In this document: in pieces, positions 50,581 through 59,285 of the stretch
Numbering within the stretch: position 1 is the stretch's first letter
Layout of the letters: each line of letters starts with the position of its first letter
From: Ferrovibrio sp964218355
Lineage (GTDB): Bacteria; Pseudomonadota; Alphaproteobacteria; Ferrovibrionales; Ferrovibrionaceae
Assembly: GCF_964218355.1 (NCBI RefSeq)
Contig: NZ_CAXPMC010000009.1
Span: forward strand, 310,001 to 374,000
Length of the DNA stretch: 64,000 bases
Direction: 5' to 3'
The notes under the pieces: model-generated
What the model saw: only the letters and a program-made list of their open reading frames with translations
What the model was told of the DNA's origin: nothing
Databases searched by the model: none
Position numbers and translations under genes: made by a program

Positions 50581-52272
50581 TCAGGCGAGCCAGACCTTGT
50601 TGTAGTGATGCTCAAGCGCCACCTGGGCATACAGGCCGCGGACCCGCTTGCTCTTGGCGACGAAGACCGAACGCCACAGCGACTGCACGAACACGGCATC
50701 GTCCTGGAGAATCTTCTCCAGCTTCTCCATGTCCTTGCGGCGCTCATTGGGGTCGAGCTTGGTGCCGGCCTGGTCCAGCAGCTTGTCGAATTCCGGGTTG
50801 GAATAGGACGTCTCGTTCCACGGCACGCCGCTGCGATAGGCGAGGTTGAGCACCTGTACACCGAGCGGGCGGTGGGTCCAGGCGGTGAAGCCGAACGGCG
50901 TGGTGGTCCAGCGGTCCCAGTAAGTTCCGCCGGGCATGATGTTGATCTCCAGCGTGATGCCGGCCGGGCGCAGCATCTCGGCGATCGCCTTGCAGGCATT
51001 CTGCTCCCAGGTGGGGTTGGCCACGCAGTCGATGCGGATCTTCAGGCCGTCGCCATGGCCGGCTTCGGCCAGCAGCTTCTTGGCCTTGGCATGGTCCTGC
51101 TTCGGCTTCGGCAGCTTGAAGTATTCCGGATGGATCGGTGCCACATGGTGATCCTCGGCCGGGGCGCCATAGCCGCTGTAGACGATCTTCAGCAGGCGGT
51201 CATGGTCGATGCAGGCCTGGATGGCCTGGCGGACCTTGACGTTGTCGAACGGCTTCTCGTTGACCTTGAAGCGGGCAACGCCGGTCTGGGCAGTAACAGC
51301 CTCGAGCACGTCGATGCCAGGCAGGGCCTTGTAGGCTGGAACCTGCTCGACGCTGCTTTCGTAATTGGTGTCAACCTGCCCGGAGGCAAAGGCGGCCAGC
51401 TGCGCTGCCGGATCGTCGCCATGGTCGATATAGGTGATCTGGTCGAGATAGACGTCGCCACCCCAGTATTTGACATCCTTGCGCTTTTTCAGGACGGCGC
51501 GCTCGCCGACCTTGAATTCGGCTAGCTCGAACGGCCCGGTACCGACCGGGTTCTTGATGAAATTGGCGCCGTCCTTGCCGAAATTGCGGTGGGTGATCAG
51601 GGCCGGGTAGTCGGCCATGCTCTCGGGCAGGGCGAGATCGGCAGTGTTGAGGTGGAAGCGGACGGTGTGGTCGTCGATCTTTTCCAGCGCGCCTTCGGTC
51701 ATCGAGGTCTGCTTGACCGGCTTGCCGTCCTTGTCCTTCTTGCCGGTATCCACCGTGGTGGTCATCGAGGCAAAGCGGCCGATGTTGGACGAGCCGGTTT
51801 TCGGGTCGAGCCAGCGCCGGAAGGTGGCGATCACGTCATCGGCGCCGAAATCGTCGCCGTTCGACCATTTCACGCCCTTGCGCAGATGGAAGGTCCAGGT
51901 CTTGAGGTCGTCGGATGCTTCCCATTTCTCGGCCAGATACGGACGGGCGATATTGTCCTTGTCGACCTGCACCAGCGGCTCGATCACATGGCGGGCGAGA
52001 TTGCCCTTCTGCGACCAGTCGAAAATCGCCGGATCGGTGATCTCCATGACATTCATGGAAACCCGCAGGTTGCCGCCGAATTTCGGCGTCTCGGCGGCCA
52101 TCGCGTCACCCGGGTTCAGCGCAATGCCGATCATGGAATGGGCGGTGGCGGCCGAGACGCCGAGCAGGGCAGCCGTGCGCAGGAAGTCGCGCCGGCCGAT
52201 TTCGCCGCGGCGGGTCTTTTCAGCCAGGTCTCTGACGGCGGGATGGGTGCGGGTTTTATGATCGAGCGACAT
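50581..52272 (-). CDS. Peptide-type ABC transporter substrate-binding protein, Tat-exported
   Basis: This 563-aa family 5 binding protein has a long N-terminal extension and then a Tat motif (GRRDFLRTAALLGVSAAT, about residues 26-43). Family blocks include EPLVQVDKDNIARPYLAEKW, LRKGVKWSNGDDFGADDVIATF and KNPVGTGPFELAEFKVGE. Unlike the protein at 9836 it uses the Tat route. It delivers peptides or similar solutes to the permeases encoded downstream. ATG 52272 starts the operon; a TTGACA promoter about 180 bp upstream can drive it. The ligand is unknown. Confidence 0.92.
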   Translation of the reverse strand: MSLDHKTRTHPAVRDLAEKTRRGEIGRRDFLRTAALLGVSAATAHSMIGIALNPGDAMAAETPKFGGNLRVSMNVMEITDPAIFDWSQKGNLARHVIEPLVQVDKDNIARPYLAEKWEASDDLKTWTFHLRKGVKWSNGDDFGADDVIATFRRWLDPKTGSSNIGRFASMTTTVDTGKKDKDGKPVKQTSMTEGALEKIDDHTVRFHLNTADLALPESMADYPALITHRNFGKDGANFIKNPVGTGPFELAEFKVGERAVLKKRKDVKYWGGDVYLDQITYIDHGDDPAAQLAAFASGQVDTNYESSVEQVPAYKALPGIDVLEAVTAQTGVARFKVNEKPFDNVKVRQAIQACIDHDRLLKIVYSGYGAPAEDHHVAPIHPEYFKLPKPKQDHAKAKKLLAEAGHGDGLKIRIDCVANPTWEQNACKAIAEMLRPAGITLEINIMPGGTYWDRWTTTPFGFTAWTHRPLGVQVLNLAYRSGVPWNETSYSNPEFDKLLDQAGTKLDPNERRKDMEKLEKILQDDAVFVQSLWRSVFVAKSKRVRGLYAQVALEHHYNKVWLA

Positions 52273-52774
52273 GTGGCGCCTCCGGATTCGTTGTGGTTTC
52301 TTGTCGGCACCACACGAGCGGAAGGTCTCGTGCGCAGCCGGAGCGAATCTGCAAAGCAGAAATCAAGACAACAAAAATGCGCATGAATCCGCAGAAGTTA
52401 ATCTGCGTCATTCGCACAAGATGAGTATGTCTGTTTGCTGGCGAAGTATTTAGATCGATAGCAGAGATGTCAACCTTTAATAGGGTAACGTGCACGGGAT
52501 ACAGCAGAAAGCCGCGTGGAATCAGGGAAAATGCATATTTGTTCTTTCGGCAGCCTGTGTTGTTGTTGCAGTATGCATGCTGCGGTGCGGCCTGATCTTC
52601 GACATATTCCTGTGATTGATTCTGCAGATGCGGCGGCGGCCATGATCCGGATGGTGATGAGTGCGGGGGGCAGCGGTTTCTCGCATGCCGCGAAATGACG
52701 GCGCTTCGTGAACGCGTATCGCGCATGCCGGTGCGGGCATGCATTGCGACAGATTTGGTGAAGGATTTGCATTG
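52273..52774. other. 502-bp AT-richer intergenic region with divergent promoters
   Basis: This stretch separates the Tat-exported binding protein (minus) from an MFS gene (plus). It is clearly AT-richer than its surroundings. It contains the promoter at 52445-52473 for the minus-strand operon and short palindromes such as GCATGCATTG near 52737. No open frame with good codon use and ribosome site was found, so I see no gene here. Confidence 0.6.
52445..52473 (-). promoter_or_regulatory. Sigma70-type promoter of second peptide ABC operon
   Basis: On the minus strand a perfect -35 TTGACA (52473-52468) is followed after 17 bp by AATACT (52450-52445), a four-of-six -10 match. The implied transcript starts near 52438 and has a leader of about 165 nt. 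Confidence 0.6.
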
Positions 52775-54064
52775 ATGGCTTCGCTTGCGCCGGTCGGCGC
52801 CCTGCTGCTGAGTGTGGCGCTGCTGCTGGCCGGAAACGGCCTGCAGGGCACGCTGCTGCCGGTGCGCGCCAGCATGGAGAGCTTTTCGCCGCTGTCGATC
52901 GGTGTGCTGGGCGCGGCCTATTATGTCGGCTTTGCCTTCGGCGTTCTGGTCACGCCGCGGCTGATCGAGCGCGTTGGTCATATCCGTCTGTTCACGGCAA
53001 TGGTGGCGATCGCCTCGGCGGTGCCGCTGGTGCATGCCCTGCTGGTGGTGCCCGGATTCTGGTGGCTGCTGCGCGGCGTGACCGGCATCTGCCTGGCCAG
53101 CCTGTATCTGATCATCGAGAGCTGGCTGAACGAGCGGGCCACCAGCGAAAACCGCGGTCTTGTCTTCACCACTTATACCACGGTCAATTTTTCCGTGATC
53201 ACGCTGGGACAGCTGCTGATCCTGGCCGATGATCCGGCGCATTTCCCGCTTTACGCCATCGCCTCGATCCTGGTCTCGGTGGCGGCCGTGCCGGTGGCGC
53301 TGAGCCGTTCGCCGCAGCCGCCGCAGATCAGCTCTGTGCGACTGTCCTTCGCCCGGCTGTTCCGCCTCTCGCCCGTTGGCGTGGCCGGCTGCGTCGTGGT
53401 CGGCGTGGCCAATGGCGCCTTCTGGGCGCTGGGCCCGGCCTTCGTGCTGCAATCGGGCCTCGGGGTCAGCGACGTGGCATTGTTCATGAGCGCCACGGTG
53501 ATCGGCGGCGCCGTCTCGCAGTGGCCGTTCGGCCGTCTGTCCGACCGGATCGACCGGCGGCTGATGATCGCCATCAGCAGCGCTGCCGCTGCCGCTTCGG
53601 GCATCGCCGTGGTGCTGGCCGGCCTGTTCATGCCCGATATGGTCATTGTCGCCGGTTTTCTGTTCGGCATGTTTTCCTTCCCGATCTATGCGCTGAGCGT
53701 CGCGCATGCCAACGACGTGGCCCGCGACGCCGATTTCGTCGCCGTTGCTGGCGGTCTGCTGATGACCAATGGCATTGCCTCGGTGATCGGTCCGCTGCTG
53801 GCCGCGGTGGCGATGGAGGCGGGCGGTGCGGCGGGCCTGTTTGCCTTCACCGCGCTGACCCATGTGATCATGACGCTGTTCACCCTCTACCGCATGCGGC
53901 AGCGCGCGGCGCCGCCGGCCGAGGACAAGACGGATTTCGTGCCGATGCCCGCGCTGGCGCCGCGCTGGTCCGACATCGATCCCCGTGTCGAACCGGTGGA
54001 AGCCGCCGGCACCGGAGGCGGGGCCGACGATGCCGGACCGCCGCCGGAGCGCGGCACGGCCTGA
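52775..54064 (+). CDS. MFS transporter (YcaD-like)
   Basis: The 429-aa protein has twelve hydrophobic helices and the features of the YcaD group: the early GNGLQGTLLPVRAS block, IIESWLNERATSENRGLVFTT between helices 4 and 5, and GRLSDRIDRRLMI in the central loop. Substrates of YcaD-type carriers are not established. The Ala/Gly/Pro-rich C-terminal tail of about 60 residues is predicted to be cytoplasmic and disordered. AAGGA nine bases before ATG 52775 sets the start. It is divergent from the second peptide ABC operon. Confidence 0.88.
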   Translation: MASLAPVGALLLSVALLLAGNGLQGTLLPVRASMESFSPLSIGVLGAAYYVGFAFGVLVTPRLIERVGHIRLFTAMVAIASAVPLVHALLVVPGFWWLLRGVTGICLASLYLIIESWLNERATSENRGLVFTTYTTVNFSVITLGQLLILADDPAHFPLYAIASILVSVAAVPVALSRSPQPPQISSVRLSFARLFRLSPVGVAGCVVVGVANGAFWALGPAFVLQSGLGVSDVALFMSATVIGGAVSQWPFGRLSDRIDRRLMIAISSAAAAASGIAVVLAGLFMPDMVIVAGFLFGMFSFPIYALSVAHANDVARDADFVAVAGGLLMTNGIASVIGPLLAAVAMEAGGAAGLFAFTALTHVIMTLFTLYRMRQRAAPPAEDKTDFVPMPALAPRWSDIDPRVEPVEAAGTGGGADDAGPPPERGTA

Positions 54065-54131
54065 CGCACCGGGCCAGGGCCTGACGCCAACGTGTCTTGC
54101 CGTGCGGGGACGGGGCGCTACAGTGCCGGTC

Positions 54132-54968
54132 ATGGCATGGATTCTGTCGCATGAGCCGGTCGTCCGGCTGTCGGTCTATTTCGGTCTGCTTGCCCTGCTG
54201 ATGCTGGGGGAAATGCTGTGGCCGCGACGGCGGCTCGGCACCGGCCGGCGCCGTCGCTGGCCGGGCAATCTCGGCATTGCCGCCCTCAACGCCATCCTGG
54301 TCCGGCTGCTGGCGCCGGGCGCCGTGGTGGGCAGTGCCGTGTGGGCAGAGCAGACGGGCAGTGGCCTGTTCCATCTGCTGGCGGTGCCGGGCTGGCTGGC
54401 CATTATGGCCGGGCTGCTGATCCTGGACCTGCTGATCTACGGCCAGCATGTCGCCTTTCACCGGCTGCCGCTGCTGTGGCGGTTGCACCGGATGCATCAT
54501 GCCGATCTCGATATCGATGTCACCACGGGGGCCCGCTTCCACCCGCTGGAAATCCTGCTGTCGGTGGCGATCAAGATTGCAGCCGTGCTGGCACTGGGCA
54601 TTCCGGCCCCGGCCGTGCTGCTGTTCGAGGTGATCCTCAACGCCACGGCGATGTTCAACCACGCCAACCTCGCCCTGCCGGCCGGACTGGATCGCTGGCT
54701 GCGGCTTCTGGTGGTCACGCCGGACATGCACCGGGTGCACCATTCCTGGCACAGGGCGGAAACCGACAGCAATTTCGGCTTCAACCTGCCCTGGTGGGAC
54801 CGGCTGTTCGGTACCTATGTGTCGCAGCCGCGCGACGGCCATCTCGGCATGACCATCGGCCTGGCGGATTTTCGCGATGCGGGCGACCTGCGGCTGGACC
54901 GCATGCTGCTGCAGCCGCTGCGGCCGGAGCGGCCGCCGGCCGGGGACACCGCATCGCCGGTGGTGTAG
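54132..54968 (+). CDS. Sterol desaturase/fatty acid hydroxylase family protein
   Basis: This 278-aa membrane protein has the histidine clusters of the fatty acid hydroxylase superfamily: HVAFHR, LHRMHH and HRVHHSWHR, which hold a di-iron centre. Five or six hydrophobic segments surround them. Bacterial members hydroxylate or desaturate lipids or ether bonds; the substrate here is unknown. The ribosome site is weak. It follows the MFS gene by 67 bp and precedes the cyclase gene by 9 bp, so cotranscription with the cyclase is likely. Confidence 0.88.
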   Translation: MAWILSHEPVVRLSVYFGLLALLMLGEMLWPRRRLGTGRRRRWPGNLGIAALNAILVRLLAPGAVVGSAVWAEQTGSGLFHLLAVPGWLAIMAGLLILDLLIYGQHVAFHRLPLLWRLHRMHHADLDIDVTTGARFHPLEILLSVAIKIAAVLALGIPAPAVLLFEVILNATAMFNHANLALPAGLDRWLRLLVVTPDMHRVHHSWHRAETDSNFGFNLPWWDRLFGTYVSQPRDGHLGMTIGLADFRDAGDLRLDRMLLQPLRPERPPAGDTASPVV

Positions 54969-54977
54969 GCTGCAGGT

Positions 54978-56270
54978 ATGGAACTTGCCGATTCATCCGC
55001 CGCCGGGCTGTCGCCCGCTGCCGGCCTGCGCCTCGAGGACTGGCTGGCCGAGGCCGGCCTGGCCGGATTGCCGGCCGAACACCTGGTTGAAGGCGTGGCC
55101 GAGCGACTGCTGGCGGAAGGGGTGCCGCTGCGCCGCATCTACGTCGCCATCGCGACGCTGCATCCCCTGGTCCGTGCACTCAGTTACACATGGATTGCCG
55201 GGCAAGGCCTCGTGGACAACGAGGCAATGCCCCATCGCGAGACACCGGAGGTGCCGCAGCCGTGGCAGGAAAGTCCGTTCCGCCACATGCTGATGAACGG
55301 GGTGTTCGACCTGCGGCGGCAGCTGACCGGGCCCGGGGCGGTGTTCGATTTTCCGGTGCTGCGGGAATTCGCCGAAGAGGGCTATACCGACTGGCAGGCC
55401 CTGGCTTTCGGCTTCGGCTGGGACCTGAGCAACGCAGCCGAGGAGTTCCGCAATCCGGGCATGGGCATGGTCAGTTCGTTCCTGACCGCTCATCCGGATG
55501 GCTTCACGCCGGATCGCCTGGCGCGGCTGAAACAGGTGCTGCCGCATCTGGCGCTGGCCATCAAGGCGGGCGCGCTGGCACGGCTGGCCCGCGATGTGAC
55601 CGCCTCCTATATCGGCGGCGACGCTGCCAGCCATGTCCTGTCGGGTGAAATCCGCCGCGGCATGGCGCAGAAAATCGACGCGGTGGTGCTGTATGCCGAT
55701 CTGCGTGGCTTTACCGCAGTGGCCGACCGCCTTGCCATCGAGCCGCTGGTCGCGATGCTGAATGCCTATTTCGACTGCCTCGGCCCGGCGATCGAGATGC
55801 AGGGCGGGCAGATCCTGAAATTCCTTGGCGATGGCCTGCTGGCCAGTTTCCAGCTGGCCGACGGGCAGGATCCGGCGCCGCTCTGCGCGGCGGCCCTGAC
55901 GGCGGCCGAACAGGCGCTGGCGGCTGTGGCGGTCCTGAACGAACGCCGCCGTGCGGCTGGCGAACCGGCGCTTGATCTCGACATTGCGCTGCATCGCGGC
56001 GCCGTGATGTACGGCAATGTCGGCACCAGCGCCCGGCTGGATTTCACCCTGATCGGCCCCGCCGTGAACGAGGCCGCGCGCCTCGAAAATCTCTGCACGG
56101 CGCTGGGCCGCAACCTGGTCGCCTCGCGCAGCTTCGCCCTTTCGGCCGGCGGGGCTGCCCGCCGGCTGCAGTCGCTGGGACCGCATGTCCTGCGCGGACT
56201 GGCTGAACCGCAGGAAGTGTTTGGGCTGGCCGGCAGCGCGGACGTTCAGGAACGGGTCGGCTCGACATAG
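54978..56270 (+). CDS. Class III adenylate/guanylate cyclase
   Basis: The 430-aa protein has a class III cyclase domain from about residue 232: metal Asp241 in YADLRGFTAVADR and Asp285 in LKFLGDGLLASF, and the IGPAVNEAARLEN segment near residue 355 that provides transition-state residues. The N-terminal 220 residues show no known sensor domain by eye and no membrane helix, so it is probably a soluble sensor-cyclase. It begins 9 nt after the desaturase-like gene. Its 3' end overlaps the convergent PAS_5 gene by 25 bp, which could lead to mutual transcript interference. Confidence 0.9.
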   Translation: MELADSSAAGLSPAAGLRLEDWLAEAGLAGLPAEHLVEGVAERLLAEGVPLRRIYVAIATLHPLVRALSYTWIAGQGLVDNEAMPHRETPEVPQPWQESPFRHMLMNGVFDLRRQLTGPGAVFDFPVLREFAEEGYTDWQALAFGFGWDLSNAAEEFRNPGMGMVSSFLTAHPDGFTPDRLARLKQVLPHLALAIKAGALARLARDVTASYIGGDAASHVLSGEIRRGMAQKIDAVVLYADLRGFTAVADRLAIEPLVAMLNAYFDCLGPAIEMQGGQILKFLGDGLLASFQLADGQDPAPLCAAALTAAEQALAAVAVLNERRRAAGEPALDLDIALHRGAVMYGNVGTSARLDFTLIGPAVNEAARLENLCTALGRNLVASRSFALSAGGAARRLQSLGPHVLRGLAEPQEVFGLAGSADVQERVGST

Positions 56271-56761
56271 CCAATGATCTGGGCGGCATCTCCGGCTGCC
56301 TCTTCGGTGGCGACCGGCAGGAACAGCGCATCAAAGGTCATGAAGGCGCGGTGGGCGTGGCGGAAGGTGCCGAAGACGCGGGCCGGACGCCGGCTGTCGG
56401 CGACCCAGCCGAAACAGTAGCGCATTTCCGCCAGTGCCACCGGGTCATAGACATCTTCGAAATAGCGGCCGGTCATGTCGCGACCGCTCAGCTCGACCAC
56501 ATCCGTGCCGATCAGGCGGTAGCGGAACCGGCTGTCTCCGGTCTGTGCCGGAACCCCGGGGCGGGTGCGTTCGATATCGACGATCAGCAGGTTGCCGAGA
56601 AAGCGGCGCAGGATCAGCGGGTCGAAGGCCGCGCGCAGCGGCAGGGCTGCATCGCTGTTCGGCGCGCGGCCTGCCTGCCAGTGGCGCAGCAAATCCTGTG
56701 CCCCCGGTGTCAGCCGGTTCAAATCCGGATCGAGAACCAGACCGATATTGGGGCCTGTCAT
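56246..56761 (-). CDS. PAS_5-type PAS domain protein
   Basis: The 171-aa protein contains one PAS_5-like domain: FRYRLIGTDVVELSGRDMTG, then YFEDVYDPVALAEMRYCFGW and a final RAFMTFDALFLPVATE strand block. This family is common in Rhodospirillales, and its ligand is unknown. The ATG at 56761 follows GAGGGGGATG. It converges on the cyclase gene with a 25-bp overlap of coding ends, so the pair may be functionally linked. It lacks any output domain, so it probably senses and signals by protein contact. Confidence 0.85.
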   Translation of the reverse strand: MTGPNIGLVLDPDLNRLTPGAQDLLRHWQAGRAPNSDAALPLRAAFDPLILRRFLGNLLIVDIERTRPGVPAQTGDSRFRYRLIGTDVVELSGRDMTGRYFEDVYDPVALAEMRYCFGWVADSRRPARVFGTFRHAHRAFMTFDALFLPVATEEAAGDAAQIIGYVEPTRS

Positions 56762-56884
56762 TCTGGCATCCCCCTCAGACCAGCGTCGACTATGAACGCA
56801 GCAGATGGCTGAGGCCAAGGCGGAAACAGCATTTCTTGTATTCGCAAATGATTGCTGCGGTGCAGCGGGCGCCTGGTTCCGGCG

Positions 56885-57484
56885 TTACTGCTGCAGGAGC
56901 CGCCTGGCCCGCATGGCCCGGGCCCAGCCGGACAGGTCCGCCGGGGTCAGCCGGTTCCGGGCCAGCGGCAGCAGGGTCGCGGCTTCCCAGGCAAGGTGCC
57001 GCCGCTGCTGTTCCGCAAAGGCATGCAGCGCGGCAAACAGGGCCGGCACCTCGTCCGGCATCAGGCCATCGGCCAGGGAGTCGCATTCGGCGGCCAGCAG
57101 GGCGGCCTGGCGCCGGTCGCGGCGGTGCTCTTCTTCCAGCTGGCGCAGCACCTGGTCGAGATCGTCGCCCAGCAGCAGCCGCTCGCGCAGGCGCGGCAGC
57201 AGGCCTTCCTCCTCCTCGGCGATCATCGCCGGAAAATCGCTGCGCAGGTAGCCGGCAATGGCGGCAGCCAGCGGCTGCTGCAGCTGCGGACCGGCATCGG
57301 GCAGCGTGTCGAGCAATGCGCAGACGCTCAGCAGGATCATGCGCTGGCCTTCGAGCATGTCGAATGGCGATGCGGCATCATCCTGCTGGGCAAGCACCGT
57401 GCAGATTCGCAGCAGCGCCGGCGATGCGGCGGCAGGACTGCCTTCTGTCGGTATGCGCTGCCCCATTCCGGACTCCCGATCCAT
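56885..57484 (-). CDS. Hemerythrin-like four-helix protein with incomplete iron site
   Basis: The 199-aa protein has the helix pattern of bacterial hemerythrin domains: MLEGQRMILLSVCALLD, then AAAIAGYLRSDFPAMIAEEEEGLLPRLRE, LEEEHRRDRRQAALLA and AEQQRRHLAWEAATLLPLA. Only His120, His163 and Glu167 stand at usual ligand positions; the first helix has Gly46-Gln47 and the second has Met87 where relatives carry His. Oxygen or nitric oxide binding may therefore be altered or lost. The start is ATG 57484 or ATG 57466. A perfect FNR box lies 34 bp upstream of ATG 57484. Confidence 0.75.
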   Translation of the reverse strand: MDRESGMGQRIPTEGSPAAASPALLRICTVLAQQDDAASPFDMLEGQRMILLSVCALLDTLPDAGPQLQQPLAAAIAGYLRSDFPAMIAEEEEGLLPRLRERLLLGDDLDQVLRQLEEEHRRDRRQAALLAAECDSLADGLMPDEVPALFAALHAFAEQQRRHLAWEAATLLPLARNRLTPADLSGWARAMRARRLLQQ

Positions 57485-57518
57485 CCGGCAACGGTAGGTG
57501 TGGCTGCACCATGTGGCA

Positions 57519-57532
57519 TTGATCGAAATCAA
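57519..57532. promoter_or_regulatory. Perfect FNR/Anr box between hemerythrin-like and SafE-like genes
   Basis: TTGATcgaaATCAA matches the FNR consensus at all ten specified bases. Its centre is 41.5 bp from ATG 57484 on one side and 40.5 bp from ATG 57566 on the other. TAGAGT at 57554-57559 is a possible -10 for the rightward gene, whose transcript would then start at its own ATG. Confidence 0.85.
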
Positions 57533-57565
57533 GCGGGAATGGTGCCATGATGTTAGAGTGCCGAC

Positions 57566-58339
57566 ATGTTCGACTGGCATGCCTTCCTCAATGCCTGTGC
57601 CACGCTGGCCCAGGGCGAAGTGGCAGGTGTGGTGCTGTCTCTGGGATTGCCCGGCGGATTGTTCCTGCTGGGCCTCGTCGGCGGTGCCGTGCATTGCGCC
57701 GGCATGTGCGGGCCTTTCGTGCTGGCCCAGGCCGGCCAGCGGCTGTCGGTGCTGCCGCTCGATCATGCCGGCACGCTGGCACGTCTGCAGGGCGTGGCTC
57801 TGCTGCCCTACCATCTTGGCCGGGGCACCACCTACACGGCCCTCGGTGCCGCGGCGGCAGGCCTGCTCGGCGGCCTCTCGCCGCTGGCCGGCAGCGGCTG
57901 GCTGCCGGCCGCCGCGTTATCGGCGGCGGCGCTGCTGTTTCTTGTCCTGGCCCTGCAGCGGATGTTTCCGGGGCTGGCCGTTGCCGGCCCGGCGGTGAGC
58001 GGTGGCGCCGGTGGCGTCTGGCAGCGATGGCTGGCACCGCTTTTCGCACGGCCGGCCGGTTTCGGCGGCTATATGCTCGGGCTGGCGCTCGGCTTCCTGC
58101 CTTGCGGACTGCTGTACACCGCGCTGCTGGCAGCGGGGGCCAGCGGCCGGGCCTGGATGGGGGCGGCCGGGATGGCCGCCTTCGCCATGGGCACGGTGCC
58201 GGCGCTGGTGGTGGTCGGACTGCTGGGCGGGATGGCCGGTCAGCGCTTTCGTGCCGCGTTGCGCTACTGGATGGTGCCGGTGCTGCTGCTCAATGCCGTG
58301 CTGGCCGGGGCCATGGCACTGCGCTGGCTCGGATCCTGA
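57566..58339 (+). CDS. SafE/TauE-like (UreH-type) membrane protein
   Basis: The 257-aa polytopic protein belongs to the sulfite exporter TauE/SafE superfamily, UreH-like branch. It has the signature GGAVHCAGMCGPFVLAQ in the first helix pair and GLALGFLPCGLLYTALLAA later; each contains a Cys that could bind metal. Members near cbb3 oxidase genes are thought to help copper handling or cytochrome assembly, though this is not proven. No ribosome site is clear, which with the adjacent FNR box suggests a leaderless message. It converges on the DUF2189 gene, with 1 nt between the stops. Confidence 0.85.
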   Translation: MFDWHAFLNACATLAQGEVAGVVLSLGLPGGLFLLGLVGGAVHCAGMCGPFVLAQAGQRLSVLPLDHAGTLARLQGVALLPYHLGRGTTYTALGAAAAGLLGGLSPLAGSGWLPAAALSAAALLFLVLALQRMFPGLAVAGPAVSGGAGGVWQRWLAPLFARPAGFGGYMLGLALGFLPCGLLYTALLAAGASGRAWMGAAGMAAFAMGTVPALVVVGLLGGMAGQRFRAALRYWMVPVLLLNAVLAGAMALRWLGS

Positions 58340-58340
58340 G

Positions 58341-59111
58341 TCAGGCCACCAGTTCCCTGTAGGCATGCCAGGTCGCATGGGCGACCAGCGGGAACATCAC
58401 CACCAGCCCGACGAAGAAGGTGACCAGGCCGATTGCCGTCAGCATGACGATCAGTCCGGCCCACAGTGCCATTGCCCGCGGATTGGCCTGCACAGTCCGC
58501 ACGCTGGTGATCATGGCGGTGAAGACATCGACCTCGCGGTCCAGCAGCATCGGCAGCGCGATGGCGGAGATGGAGAAGGCAACCAGCGCAAAGCCGCTGC
58601 CGATCAGTCCGCCGATCACCAGGAAGGGCAGGTTGGCAGCCTCGAGCATGAAGAAGGGCAGGGCGTCGAGCGGTGGCGTTCCATCGCTGAAATAGAGGGC
58701 GAACCACAGCAGGGCGACCCGGACCCAGGCGAAATGCAGCAGCAGCAGCACCATCCCAAAGCTGGCCACCTGCAGCGGCCGCCGCCAGGCCATCAGCGCG
58801 AGCCCGAGATCGACCGGCCGGCCCTGCTGCAGCCGCCGGCTGGTATCGTAGAGGCCGACCGCGATCAGCGGGGCGATCAGGAAAAATCCGGCGGCCATCG
58901 GCAGCACCAGATAGCCGAATTCGGCAAACCAGAGGCCGTAGGCGAGGGCCCAGCTGGCCAGAGCCAGGCAGATGCCGAAGGCGAAGCTGACCTGCGGTGC
59001 ACGCGTCATGTCCTGCCAGCCGAGTGCCAGCCAGTGCCAGGGCCGGTCGTCGCGGATCTTCCGCACCTGGTGGCCGTGCGACTGGGAAGCGGCTCCTGAG
59101 ACATCTGCCAT
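58341..59111 (-). CDS. DUF2189 family membrane protein
   Basis: This 256-aa protein has five or six hydrophobic helices and the DUF2189 start RPWHWLALGWQDMTRAPQ. Its function is unknown; the family is often encoded near respiratory oxidases, as here. AGGAGG five bases before ATG 59111 marks the start. It is divergent from ccoN, with an FNR-type box between them, so it may also be oxygen-controlled. The end of the protein, FPLVAHATWHAYRELV, is conserved in type. Confidence 0.85.
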   Translation of the reverse strand: MADVSGAASQSHGHQVRKIRDDRPWHWLALGWQDMTRAPQVSFAFGICLALASWALAYGLWFAEFGYLVLPMAAGFFLIAPLIAVGLYDTSRRLQQGRPVDLGLALMAWRRPLQVASFGMVLLLLHFAWVRVALLWFALYFSDGTPPLDALPFFMLEAANLPFLVIGGLIGSGFALVAFSISAIALPMLLDREVDVFTAMITSVRTVQANPRAMALWAGLIVMLTAIGLVTFFVGLVVMFPLVAHATWHAYRELVA

Positions 59112-59184
59112 GGCGTCCTCCTGCAACCGGGCCTGGGGCCTCTGTTGTGGATGGCCACTATGTCGCAGGAGGGAGCAAAACCCA

Positions 59185-59198
59185 TTGATCTGGGTCAA
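59185..59198. promoter_or_regulatory. FNR/Anr-type box upstream of ccoN
   Basis: TTGATctggGTCAA is the usual anaerobox found upstream of cbb3 oxidase operons. It lies 88 bp before the ccoN start and 74 bp before the divergent DUF2189 start. TAGATT at 59235 may be the -10. Confidence 0.85.
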
Positions 59199-59285
59199 TG
59201 CCGGAAACGGCCCGCTGCGGGACAACAGACCCGATAGATTCGGCGAGCCGGGGCCCCCGCTTGCCTGCTGACCAGCGAGGATTGC

